This document shows positions 27,825-35,194 of a DNA stretch of 64,000 nucleotides, piece after piece. The notes under the pieces were generated by a model. The model saw nothing but the letters and a program-made list of their open reading frames with translations, did no database searches and had not been told where the DNA came from. The position numbers were made by a program, and so were the translations under genes. Source of the stretch: DATGMB01 sp035293845 (GTDB lineage Bacteria; Acidobacteriota; Terriglobia; Bryobacterales; Bryobacteraceae); assembly GCA_035293845.1 (NCBI GenBank), contig DATGMB010000096.1, positions 1 through 64,000 on the forward strand. The letters are read 5' to 3'. How positions within the stretch are numbered: position 1 is the first letter of the stretch; each line of letters begins with the position of its first letter.

Positions 27825-28655
27825 TCACTGCTTTGCCGGTATGCCGAAATCACGCTGGCACAACGCAATGCGGAGCCACTGTAAACCGTTGCCCGTCACG
27901 CTCGATATAGGCCCCCAGGTAAGGCGGTTCCAGAAGGCTCTGGCGCGCCGGTCCACCATAGCCGGGGAGTCTCCCGGCAGAATCCTTTTGGCCTGTTCCA
28001 TCTCCTGGCGGCTGTAGTAGCGGCCATCCCCTTGCGGCGTTCGGGGGATTGCCTGACCGCTTTCGAGGTGACCAAGAAACCAGAGAAACAAATCATATGT
28101 GCAGGAGTAGGCGCGAGTAAGGAGAGAGCAAGCTGTCTCGTCGTCAGCGATTGGAAACCGCTCTACGCGGACCAGGTCCCCGGTGTCGAACTCGGGCGAC
28201 ATCCAATGTACACTGGCTCCATATTCTTTCCACCCTTCCAGGATGGCGAAGCTGTGACAGCCGATGCCGCGCGCTTCCGGCAGGGGTCCAGCATGAAAGT
28301 TAAATGCGCCGATGCGAGGCAACGCGAGCATTTCGGGACGTAATCGCCGCTTGTACAGGTAACTGATTACGAGATCGACATCGCGCAGAATCGGAGATCG
28401 CGCGGGCAATAGTTCCTCGTAGAGCATGGCATCGGTTACGACAGGAACGCTGTGTTCCGCGGCGGCCTGAAGAACATCCGTGGATGCAGGATCTTTCCGG
28501 GCAGCAACAACCAGACTCACCGTGTGACCTCGTCTGCGACATTCGTGGAGCGCGTCACCGGCAGCGCGGCGTCCCATGATGACGATGCGAAGTTGGCGCT
28601 TATCCACGGACGGGTGGGGTGCATCGCTGTTTACGCAGGTTGAGGAACCATTCAT
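27825..28655 (-). CDS. Formyltransferase-domain protein (methionyl-tRNA formyltransferase-like)
   Basis: The protein has 276 residues from ATG 28655 with a GAGGGAG ribosome site. The Formyl_trans_N fold is shown by RIVIMGRRAAGDALHECRRRG, DLVISYLYKRRLRPEMLALP, and the catalytic block AFNFHAGPLPEARGIGCHSFA followed by SVHWMSPEFDTGDLV, which contain the Asn-His-Asp triad of N10-formyl-THF formyltransferases. A canonical Fmt C-terminal tRNA-binding domain is missing, so the acceptor is more likely a nucleotide sugar amine (as in ArnA or Vio-type enzymes) than Met-tRNA. By eye its G+C is clearly lower than that of neighbouring genes, and it has no operon partner, both consistent with later acquisition. 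Confidence 0.78.
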   Translation of the reverse strand: MNGSSTCVNSDAPHPSVDKRQLRIVIMGRRAAGDALHECRRRGHTVSLVVAARKDPASTDVLQAAAEHSVPVVTDAMLYEELLPARSPILRDVDLVISYLYKRRLRPEMLALPRIGAFNFHAGPLPEARGIGCHSFAILEGWKEYGASVHWMSPEFDTGDLVRVERFPIADDETACSLLTRAYSCTYDLFLWFLGHLESGQAIPRTPQGDGRYYSRQEMEQAKRILPGDSPAMVDRRARAFWNRLTWGPISSVTGNGLQWLRIALCQRDFGIPAKQ

Positions 28656-29058
28656 GAGGCGCTCCCTCGCAAACCCAACGGAACAATTGTTTGCGCCATT
28701 GGCACCCGTCCTGATGATGACTTCCGGCCTGTCGCGACGCTGCCAATCAAGCCAGAGTGCAAACATGGCGCAAAACTGGAACTCCCGCAGTTAGTGCGGA
28801 TCACCCAAAGATCTTTGGACGGTGGATTAGCAATTCAGTGCCCAAGATTGGCGCCTTTTTCCAATCAACAACACCAGCAGCGCCGCCCATCTCCAGTATT
28901 GGGTTTCATTGAGAAACAGTGGGATCTTTTGAGGTTGCCTAAGTACGCTGCGCAGGACCGGAGTGCGGGGCAGCGAGTGCATTGGGCCGGGCGCGTTGGG
29001 CCGCAGGCGTTGGCTTCGTTTTACAGGGCAGGCCATGGACCTGCCCTGCCGGGACCGT
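28656..29058. other. 403-base intergenic region
   Basis: I find no supported gene here. Base composition is lower in G+C than the flanks, like the adjoining formyltransferase gene. The right end holds a 9-bp inverted repeat (29024-29048). Short open frames lack ribosome sites and recognisable protein features. Confidence 0.5.
29024..29048. terminator. Hairpin at the 3' end of the sugar isomerase gene
   Basis: CAGGGCAGG (29024-29032) and CCTGCCCTG (29040-29048) form a perfect 9-bp stem with a 7-base loop, 10 bases past the stop codon of the minus-strand gene. No U-run follows. Confidence 0.45.
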
Positions 29059-30018
29059 CTACGCCGTGACCGGCGGCACCAGCGTCTTCAAGAACTCGTG
29101 CGCCACGCGGAAGCCGCGCTTGTAATTCTCGGTGAAGTTCCCTTCGCGGTCGTTCGAAGGATAATAGAACGCGTCCTCGTGCTCGATGTTCATCGCGCCG
29201 GTGAAGCCGGCCTCGGCCAGCACCGCAAAGAAGCCCTTCCAATCGACCGATCCGTTGCCCGGCAGGCGGAACCGCCACCAACGCGCGTTATTCACCGGCA
29301 TGATCCCGCCGCGGCGCACCACGTGCCAGAGGATCTCGGTGTCCTTCAGGTGCACGTCGTAGATCTTGTCGACGAATTCGCGAGCGGCGGCCACCGGGTC
29401 CATGAACTGCCACACAAGGTGCGAAGGGTCGAACTGGAGCCCCACGTGCGGACTATCCTTGAAGGCCTTGAACAGCGCTTCCCATCCGACCGGGCCGGTG
29501 GCGATATTCGGCCCGCCCTGGTACGGCTCCCAGAGGATTTTGACCTTGTACTTTTCGCAGAGCGGAAAATACTTTTCGGTGTAGACCTTCACGATTTCGT
29601 CCACCTGCTCGGCGAGCGGCTTGCTCTTGTCCGTGCCGGACTGCCCGCCGATCCCTCCGACTCCGAGCTTGCCGGCGAGCTCGATCATCTTCGCGGTATA
29701 CGTATTCTGGCGCTCGCGCCGGGCCGGATCGGGGTCGATGTGGTTGCCGTCGCAGGCGAGCGAAGAGACGTACATTCCGGCCTTTTCGAGTTTGCTCTTG
29801 ATCGCGGCGATGGCGGCATCATCCAGACGGTCCGGGTTGAGCCGGAGCTCCATGCTGGTGAATCCTTCGGCCTTGGCGAATTCGAGATTGGCGTCCGTAT
29901 ACTGGCAGAGGAGCCCGAGCCTCGGCTTCCAGTTGGGGAATGTCCGCGCGGGGCGCTGCGCCTGGGCAGCCGCGGCGGCGGACATGGCGGTAAGAACAGT
30001 GCGTCTGGTGATGGTCAC
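29059..30018 (-). CDS. Exported sugar phosphate isomerase/epimerase-like TIM barrel
   Basis: This is a second xylose-isomerase-like TIM-barrel protein, 319 residues from GTG 30018. The signal is MVTITRRTVLTAMSAAAAAQAQ (twin-arginine-like TRRTVL). Barrel motifs are PRLGLLCQYTDANLEFAKAEGF, MELRLNPDRLDD, VKILWEPYQGG, HVGLQFDPSHLVWQFMDP (metal ligands), IYDVHLKDTEI and GAMNIEHEDAFYYPSNDREG. The EPYQ...QFDPSHL...HLKD...EHED series fits an active metal-dependent isomerase or epimerase. The open frame begins upstream at ATG 30054 but the GTG fits the signal and a TATCGT box six bases before it. It stands alone. Confidence 0.85.
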   Translation of the reverse strand: MTITRRTVLTAMSAAAAAQAQRPARTFPNWKPRLGLLCQYTDANLEFAKAEGFTSMELRLNPDRLDDAAIAAIKSKLEKAGMYVSSLACDGNHIDPDPARRERQNTYTAKMIELAGKLGVGGIGGQSGTDKSKPLAEQVDEIVKVYTEKYFPLCEKYKVKILWEPYQGGPNIATGPVGWEALFKAFKDSPHVGLQFDPSHLVWQFMDPVAAAREFVDKIYDVHLKDTEILWHVVRRGGIMPVNNARWWRFRLPGNGSVDWKGFFAVLAEAGFTGAMNIEHEDAFYYPSNDREGNFTENYKRGFRVAHEFLKTLVPPVTA

Positions 30019-30185
30019 GAACTGACGATACTCCGCCCGCGGCACCGCATGCAACTGCGCGGCAGTCTTTTGGATCGCACACTGCAGAATCCGGTCCGGC
30101 TGCGCGCCCGGCCCGCCCGCGCCGGATGGGGCTTCACAGCGGGACTATTCTTCCGCACGTTAGAATAGCGGGTGAGAGCTGCCTC

Positions 30186-30593
30186 ATGGCCCGCTCACGC
30201 TCCGCTCTGATTATCGAGAGCGATCCCGGCGCGCTGGCGCAGATGCGCCGCGTACTGGAGGGGATGGGGATTTCCGTGACCGTGGCCGGCGACGAGGAGA
30301 CCGCCCGCCAGGCCGCCGAGTCCTTCCAGGCCCGCCACACCGCTCCATCGCTGGTCGTCGCCCGGGTGGCGCTGCCGAGCGGCAGCGGGCTCCGCCTGAT
30401 CGAAGAGCTATGTAATATTTTTCCGGGGATGCCCCACCTTGTGGTGTCGCATTATCCCAAGAACCTGCTCCGTTCGGTCCCCGGCTTCATCCAGTACGCC
30501 GACCAGTTCCTGCAGGAGGAATTCACCGACGAACAGTTCCGGATGGCTGTGGAGCGCACGCTCGGCCGCCGCGCCATGCTTCGCACCGGCTGA
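30186..30593 (+). CDS. Degenerate response-regulator receiver protein
   Basis: This single-domain, 135-residue protein has a receiver-like fold: RSALIIESDPGALAQMRRVLEGMG, VTVAGDEETARQAAES, LVVARVALPSGSGLRLIEELC, PHLVVSHYPKNLL. The usual acidic pair is reduced (ESD), and the phospho-acceptor Asp is absent: the strand reads VARVALP where D-x-x-x-P is expected. It therefore probably works without phosphorylation, as a pseudo-receiver or protein-binding module. No kinase gene is next to it. TAGAAT lies 19 bases before the ATG. Confidence 0.75.
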   Translation: MARSRSALIIESDPGALAQMRRVLEGMGISVTVAGDEETARQAAESFQARHTAPSLVVARVALPSGSGLRLIEELCNIFPGMPHLVVSHYPKNLLRSVPGFIQYADQFLQEEFTDEQFRMAVERTLGRRAMLRTG

Positions 30594-30604
30594 GCGCGGG
30601 CCGC

Positions 30605-31726
30605 TCAGGGGCGCCGCCTGGATAAGTCCGGGCACGGCAGCACGCGCCCCCACCGGTAATCCCGAAGGCCATCGATGGCGGTCCACGTGGGATGATAGCG
30701 GCCGTACGCGTCGGGGTCTTTGATGTCTCCCCAGCTTCCGTCGCGGTTCTGCGCGGCCAGCAGAAAATCGAAGCCGGCGCGGATCAGCTGGTCCTCGAAC
30801 CCCAGGCCGAAGGCGCGCAGCGTGTCGAGATATTCGCCCATGGTTTCGGGGTCGTTTTCCACCACCGCCTCCTCGAGGTTGTTATGGAGGTGCTGGAACT
30901 CGGGAGCGAAGCATTCCTTAGACACGCGAAACTGGCTGTAGTCGTTGTACGTGTAGATGAGGTGGGTGGCGCCGTACACGCCCGCGTAGTAGCGGTGCCA
31001 TCCCGCGGATTTTTCCGGATACGGACGCATTGCCGGCAGCCATTGCAGCGCATCGGCGTAATGCGCGCCGAGCGTGATGCCGGCGCGGTCGCCGGTGTAC
31101 GTGGTGATCAGCGCGTCCTGCCAGAGATCGTACGGCTCGCGCATTTTCAGGCGCGCGCCGCACCGCGCGCACACCGCCGCGCCGCGCGCGTTCTGGCGCT
31201 GGCATTTCGCGCACTGCTCCGGGATATCGGCGGGCGGCGGCTCCACGGCCGGGTCGAACCACAGGTAATCCGCCGCGGAAAACCGCGCCGCGCGATCGCG
31301 GAGCTCCGCCCGCAGGCGCGGATGCGCCACGCCGAGCCGTTCCGCCGCATCGAGCCCGAAAACGAGATCGACGATCTCCTCGGGATCGGCGTCCGGCGGC
31401 ACGGACGGGTGCAGGCGGCGCCATTCGATCGCGCGCTCGTGTCCCATTTCTCGCGCGAGGCGCCGCAGCTCGGGATCGCCGGAAGTTTCGGCGATGTTGT
31501 AGAAGGCCGAGAGCAGATCGTGGCCCCACTGTTCGAAGCTGGCGCGATTGCGCGCCACCGAACGGTAGATGAACGCCAGGCCGCGCTGCACCGCGCGGTC
31601 GCGCTCCTCGCGCGTATGCCGCGAACCGGGCCAAAGGGGCGTGCCGCCACGGCCTGCCTGCGCTCCGGCAATCAGGGCAACCGCGATCGCGGCCACCGCC
31701 AGCGCGCCCGCTGCCGCCCGATTCAC
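30605..31726 (-). CDS. Membrane-anchored zinc-ribbon and toroid-like protein of unknown function
   Basis: The 373-residue protein starts with a hydrophobic segment (AAAGALAVAAIAVALIAGAQ), a signal or anchor. The middle holds a zinc ribbon, CAKCQRQNARGAAVCARCG, about residue 170-190. The C-terminal region is alpha-helical and contains FDFLLAAQNRDGSWGDIKD and YHPTWTAIDGLRDYRW, motifs of alpha/alpha-toroid (prenyltransferase/squalene cyclase-like) repeats. The GTG start overlaps the kpsF stop by four bases (31723-31726), so the two genes are translated together. I cannot name a function; a link with sugar-phosphate or envelope metabolism is only suggested by the operon. Confidence 0.7.
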   Translation of the reverse strand: MNRAAAGALAVAAIAVALIAGAQAGRGGTPLWPGSRHTREERDRAVQRGLAFIYRSVARNRASFEQWGHDLLSAFYNIAETSGDPELRRLAREMGHERAIEWRRLHPSVPPDADPEEIVDLVFGLDAAERLGVAHPRLRAELRDRAARFSAADYLWFDPAVEPPPADIPEQCAKCQRQNARGAAVCARCGARLKMREPYDLWQDALITTYTGDRAGITLGAHYADALQWLPAMRPYPEKSAGWHRYYAGVYGATHLIYTYNDYSQFRVSKECFAPEFQHLHNNLEEAVVENDPETMGEYLDTLRAFGLGFEDQLIRAGFDFLLAAQNRDGSWGDIKDPDAYGRYHPTWTAIDGLRDYRWGRVLPCPDLSRRRP

Positions 31727-32703
31727 CGCACCCCGCCGAAGATGTCGTGCAGGCGCAGGATGCCGAGCGCGCGTCCGGCGTCGTCCACCACGGGCAGCGC
31801 GGAAATCTGCGACTTCCGCCGCTCCATGCGCTCGAGCGCCTCGCCGAGCGTTGCATCCGGCGAGATCGTCACCGGCCGCGCGGTCATCACGTCACGGGCC
31901 GCCAGGCCGCGGATATCGTCATGGTTGGTTAGGGCGCGCCGCAAGTCGCCATCGGTCAGAAAGCCGGCGAGCGTGCCGTCCTGCGCCACCACGCACGCGC
32001 CGCCGAGCGGGCGCGCCGTCATCGCCAGGATCACGTCGCGCAGCGGCGCCTCGGGAGCCACGCGTGCCGCCTCGTCTCCGGCGTGCATCGCCTCGCGCAC
32101 GGGGATGTGCAGGTTGCGGCCGAGCTGCCCGCCCGGATGGAACCGCCCGAACTCCTCCGGCGTAAAATCGCGGGCGCACATCAGGGCGATCGCGAGCGCG
32201 TGCCCGATCCCCAGCGCCGCCACGGCGCTCGCGGTGGGAGCGAGATTGTGCGGATCGGCCTCGCGCTCGACCGTGGCGTCGAGGATCACATCGACCTCGG
32301 CGGCGAGCGGCGAGCACGCGTTGCCGAGAATCCCGATCAGCGGGGAGCGGAACTCGCGCAGCAGCGGCACCAGCGCCAGGAGTTCGCGCGAGCTGCCGTT
32401 TTTTGAGATCAGCACGGTGGGATCGCCGGGCGTGTAGATGCCGAGGTCGCCGTGTACCGCGTCGGCAGGATGCAGGTACACTGCCGCGGTTCCGGTGCTG
32501 CACAGCGTCGCGACCATCTTGCGCGCGATGTGCCCGGACTTGCCGATGCCCGTCACCACCACCTTGCCGGAGCCGAGGATCAGCTCGACGGCGCGGATGA
32601 GATTGCCGTCCAGCCGCTCCGCGGCGGTTTCGAGCGCTTTCGCCTCGATCCGCATGGCCGCGCGGGCCGCCGCCAGCCACTCGCTCTGCGATCGATCCAC
32701 CAT
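31723..32703 (-). CDS. kpsF: D-arabinose-5-phosphate isomerase, KpsF/GutQ/KdsD type
   Basis: This enzyme interconverts ribulose-5-phosphate and arabinose-5-phosphate, the first step toward Kdo of the LPS core. The 326-residue protein has an SIS domain (VVVTGIGKSGHIARKMVATLCSTG; YLHPADAVHGDLGIYTPGDPTVLISKNGSSRELL) and a pair of CBS domains (from about residue 200). The phosphate-binding GKSGHIARK and catalytic His residues (HPADAVHGD) are intact. ATG 32703 is preferred over ATG 32715, because a GATAAT box overlaps the latter. It precedes the zinc-ribbon/toroid gene with a GTGA overlap. Confidence 0.93.
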   Translation of the reverse strand: MVDRSQSEWLAAARAAMRIEAKALETAAERLDGNLIRAVELILGSGKVVVTGIGKSGHIARKMVATLCSTGTAAVYLHPADAVHGDLGIYTPGDPTVLISKNGSSRELLALVPLLREFRSPLIGILGNACSPLAAEVDVILDATVEREADPHNLAPTASAVAALGIGHALAIALMCARDFTPEEFGRFHPGGQLGRNLHIPVREAMHAGDEAARVAPEAPLRDVILAMTARPLGGACVVAQDGTLAGFLTDGDLRRALTNHDDIRGLAARDVMTARPVTISPDATLGEALERMERRKSQISALPVVDDAGRALGILRLHDIFGGVR

Positions 32704-32910
32704 GGAAACTCTCATTATCCGCCATGCGCCGGCAGGGCCGGGATGCCGGCTCGCTGCGGCTACTTTTTCGTCCTGCTAAATCATTGGCGCCGTCTGTAAA
32801 GCCTTTGTAAAGCCTTCCAGACCGTCGTAACCGCAAGGCCGGCCGTTTCGCTTCTCCCTATGGAAGCTGCGGACGAGCAAGTCGCAGTCATCGAAAAAGG
32901 AGATACGAAC

Positions 32911-33270
32911 ATGAAGATTTTTACGATCATTTGCGCCGCAGCCCTGGCGGTTTGCGGTTCTCTCAGCGCCTCGGGGATCATCGACACGGTTTCGGTCCGC
33001 TTCGACACTCCGGTGACGGTCGGCAGCCGCACGCTGCCTGCGGGCAACTGCACGATTCACATTGTGCGGGGCGCCGGCGACGCCGTGGTTCTCTCGGTCA
33101 CCGCGGCGGACGGCGAGACGAGCAACGTGCTGGTGAACCGCCTTTATGAAGACGGCCCGGAAACCAACGGCAACGCCAGCGTGATCCTGGAGCGCCGGGC
33201 CGACGGATCGCGCTTCGAGCAGCTCTGGCTGCCCAACCACACCGGGTTCGCCGCCCAGGACGCCGAGTAA
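32911..33270 (+). CDS. Small exported protein of unknown function
   Basis: This 119-residue protein has a signal peptide (MKIFTIICAAALAVCGSLSASG) and a strong ribosome site (AAAGGAG, nine bases before the ATG). The mature part is beta-rich: TVSVRFDTPVTVGSRTLPAGN, TIHIVRGAGDAVVLSV, SVILERRADGSRFEQLWLPN. It resembles the many small exported beta-proteins of Acidobacteriota whose function is unknown. A short direct repeat (gtaaagcctt twice) lies in its upstream region near 32796-32815. The strong ribosome site contrasts with the leaderless starts elsewhere and suggests high expression. Confidence 0.7.
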   Translation: MKIFTIICAAALAVCGSLSASGIIDTVSVRFDTPVTVGSRTLPAGNCTIHIVRGAGDAVVLSVTAADGETSNVLVNRLYEDGPETNGNASVILERRADGSRFEQLWLPNHTGFAAQDAE

Positions 33271-33430
33271 CCGTGATCCACCCGGAGGGGACCGGCGGCC
33301 AACCCGGTCCCCCCCGCCCTACCCCAAACGCGGTATGCCTCCCCTACCCCCACTTTTTTCTGAACGCGCTCCCCACCGGGCGCGTCAAACGTAACGAAAC
33401 AAAAATTTCAACCTCGGGAGACCTCGAGCT

Positions 33431-34267
33431 TTGCTACCGAGAAAGCCCTTCCTGCATCTCTCTTTGTGTCTCGCCGCGTGCGGGGTTGCGCTGTTCGCCC
33501 AGAATCCGGCCGAGAACGCGAAACCGTCGACCGCAGCCGCCGCCGAGGCGCCTGCCTCCTGGGTGGAAACTCTCGCCAACCTTCCTATTTTTCATTGGTT
33601 TGCGCAGGAATTCCGCCCCGAGTTCAGCGCTCCGATGCCGCCCTCTCCCCGCCCCGCGGCACCCCCCGCCCCGAACGCCCCGGCCCAGACTGCCCCGGTG
33701 ACGCAGGCGAACACGAACCTCTTCTCGCGGTTCTTTTCGCGGTCCGCTCCACCCGAGGCGGCTTGCCCGGTCATGCCGCTCCCTCCGATTACGGATCCCG
33801 TTGCGGCTTCGTTCAATGAAGAACAGACTCTCGACACCCACGATCTCACCAGCGGCATGGCGCGCGCTCTCGTGCGTTTCCGGAGCCTGGTGCTTTCACT
33901 GGGCGGCTCGATCGAGCTGAAATCGGCCTACCGCCCGCCTGCCTACCAGCTCCACCTGCAGCAGGTCTGGGACAAGTGGATGCAGCTCCGCAACAATCAG
34001 ATGGCCGGCTGCCAGGTGCTCAAGGCCCAGGTGCACGACGAATTCCTGCGCCATCATCTGCTGGAATCGCAGCGGCCCGTATCTTCGTCGGATCACACGC
34101 GCGGCCTGGCCTTCGATGCCACCGTGGTGCTGCCGCGCAATGCGCACATCCGCCGGCGCCGGGTCACGCTCGATGCTCTGGCGCGCCTGGCCGGCCTGCG
34201 CCGCCCCGATATCCTGCACGATCCGGTGCACTTCAAGTACATCGGCGGGCGGATCGTGCGGGGATAG
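33431..34267 (+). CDS. Exported M15-like zinc peptidase (D-Ala-D-Ala carboxypeptidase type)
   Basis: The 278-residue protein begins at TTG 33431 with a signal peptide (LPRKPFLHLSLCLAACGVALFAQ) and a Pro/Ala-rich spacer (about 25-100). The C-terminal domain (about 145-275) matches the M15/VanY fold: IELKSAYRPPAYQLHLQQVW, then the metal-binding SSDHTRGLAFDATVVLP (HxxGxxxD) and DILHDPVHFKYIGG, which supplies the second His. These support a peptidoglycan D,D- or L,D-carboxypeptidase in the periplasm. GGGAG lies 12 bases before the TTG. No other start fits. It converges on the STAS gene across an inverted repeat. Confidence 0.75.
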   Translation: MLPRKPFLHLSLCLAACGVALFAQNPAENAKPSTAAAAEAPASWVETLANLPIFHWFAQEFRPEFSAPMPPSPRPAAPPAPNAPAQTAPVTQANTNLFSRFFSRSAPPEAACPVMPLPPITDPVAASFNEEQTLDTHDLTSGMARALVRFRSLVLSLGGSIELKSAYRPPAYQLHLQQVWDKWMQLRNNQMAGCQVLKAQVHDEFLRHHLLESQRPVSSSDHTRGLAFDATVVLPRNAHIRRRRVTLDALARLAGLRRPDILHDPVHFKYIGGRIVRG

Positions 34268-34285
34268 CCCTCGGAATCAAAAACC

Positions 34286-34378
34286 TCACCGCGGAGGCGC
34301 ACAGGACGCAGAGATTACGCGGAGAACAGAATGTGTTTTCTCCGTGATTCCTCTGCGTCCTCCGCGTCTCTGCGGTGA
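34286..34378. repeat. Long imperfect inverted repeat, CACCGCGGAGG...CCTCCGCG...GCGGTGA type
   Basis: The left arm (34286-34325) reads TCACCGCGGAGGCGCACAGG and on; the right arm (34338-34378) is its near-complement, CTGCGTCCTCCGCGTCTCTGCGGTGA. Two convergent genes flank it (stops at 34267 and 34390), so it can act as a two-way terminator. Sequences of the form CACCGCAGAGGCGCGGAGGACGCAGAG are dispersed in many environmental bacterial genomes. Confidence 0.7.
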
Positions 34379-34389
34379 AATGGAGCGCG

Positions 34390-34731
34390 CTAACCGGCCT
34401 GCGCCTCTTCGACCGTCGGATAGAACGGAAACACCTGGTCCAGCAGGCTGATGTGAAAGGACTGGAATAAGTGGCCGGTGGCGCCCGCCATTCGCATCTC
34501 GCCGCCGGCCGCGGCGATCTTGTTGTAGCTGGCGATGAAACGGCCGATGCCGGTGCTATCGATCATCGTCAACCCCGAGAGGTCGAAGATGATCGTCTTC
34601 TTCCCTTCCCGCAGGAAGCGGTCCACCATCGAGGGAATCTCCTCGCCCTCCGGACCCAGCATCAGTTTTCCCGCCAAGGCCACTACTACCGTTTCAGGAC
34701 CGGCCTCCGTCTCGCTGATCGCAAGCGCCAT
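34390..34731 (-). CDS. STAS-domain anti-sigma factor antagonist
   Basis: This single STAS domain of 113 residues is like SpoIIAA/RsbV. Motifs are VVVALAGKLMLGPEGEEIPS, KKTIIFDLSGLTMIDSTGIGRF with the phosphorylatable Ser in DSTGIG, and AGGEMRMAGATGHLFQSFHIS. It would bind or release an anti-sigma kinase (RsbW-like) in partner switching. No anti-sigma factor gene is adjacent. A TACACT box lies nine bases before the ATG, so the gene is probably leaderless. It is divergent from the EVE gene, 52 bases away. Confidence 0.88.
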   Translation of the reverse strand: MALAISETEAGPETVVVALAGKLMLGPEGEEIPSMVDRFLREGKKTIIFDLSGLTMIDSTGIGRFIASYNKIAAAGGEMRMAGATGHLFQSFHISLLDQVFPFYPTVEEAQAG

Positions 34732-34783
34732 GCAAGCGCTAGTGTACCAGCCGGCCCGCCGGAGCGGGTACAGTATATAGCTA

Positions 34784-35194
34784 ATGAACTACTTCCTGGC
34801 GAAGACCGATCCCGAAACGTATTCCATCGACGACCTGGAGCGCGACCGCCGCACCGCCTGGGACGGGGTCACCAACCCGCAGGCCGTCCGCGCGATCCGC
34901 GAAATGCGTCCCGGCGACCGCGTCTTCGTCTATCACAGCGGAGGTGTCTCCGGGGTGGTCGGCCTCGCCACGGTCCGATCCGAGCCGCGCGACGATCCGA
35001 AGAACCCGAAATCCGCCGTGGTCGATCTCGAATTCACGGCGCGGCTCGACCCGCCCGCGACGCTGGCCGAAATCAAGCATTCCGGCCGGTTCGGCGATTG
35101 GGCGCTGGTGCGCCAGGGCCGCCTCTCGACCATGTCCGCGCCGCGGGAGTTCGTGGAATGGATGCGGGCGCGGTATCCCGGCATGGCGCTATGA
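34784..35194 (+). CDS. EVE-domain protein
   Basis: EVE domains belong to the PUA/ASCH superfamily and bind modified nucleic acids; the role in bacteria is not settled. The 136-residue protein shows the N-terminal MNYFLAKTDPETYSIDDLERD, the loop TAWDGVTNPQAVRAIREMRPGDRVFVYHSGG (family: WDGVRNxxARNxLRxMxxGDxxFFYHS), and the C-terminal GDWALVRQGRLSTMSAP. A TACAGT box lies nine bases before the ATG. Its TGA overlaps the ATG of the TPR gene (ATGA, 35191-35194). Confidence 0.9.
   Translation: MNYFLAKTDPETYSIDDLERDRRTAWDGVTNPQAVRAIREMRPGDRVFVYHSGGVSGVVGLATVRSEPRDDPKNPKSAVVDLEFTARLDPPATLAEIKHSGRFGDWALVRQGRLSTMSAPREFVEWMRARYPGMAL

Noticed and set aside
32796..32815. Short direct repeat gtaaagcctt before gene 32911
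   Set aside because: Only two copies and 10 bases; not enough for a mobile or regulatory element, though noted as part of the control region.
34471..35190. Long N-terminal extension of the TPR protein frame
   Set aside because: It covers the STAS and EVE genes in other frames; the signal peptide starts at ATG 35191.
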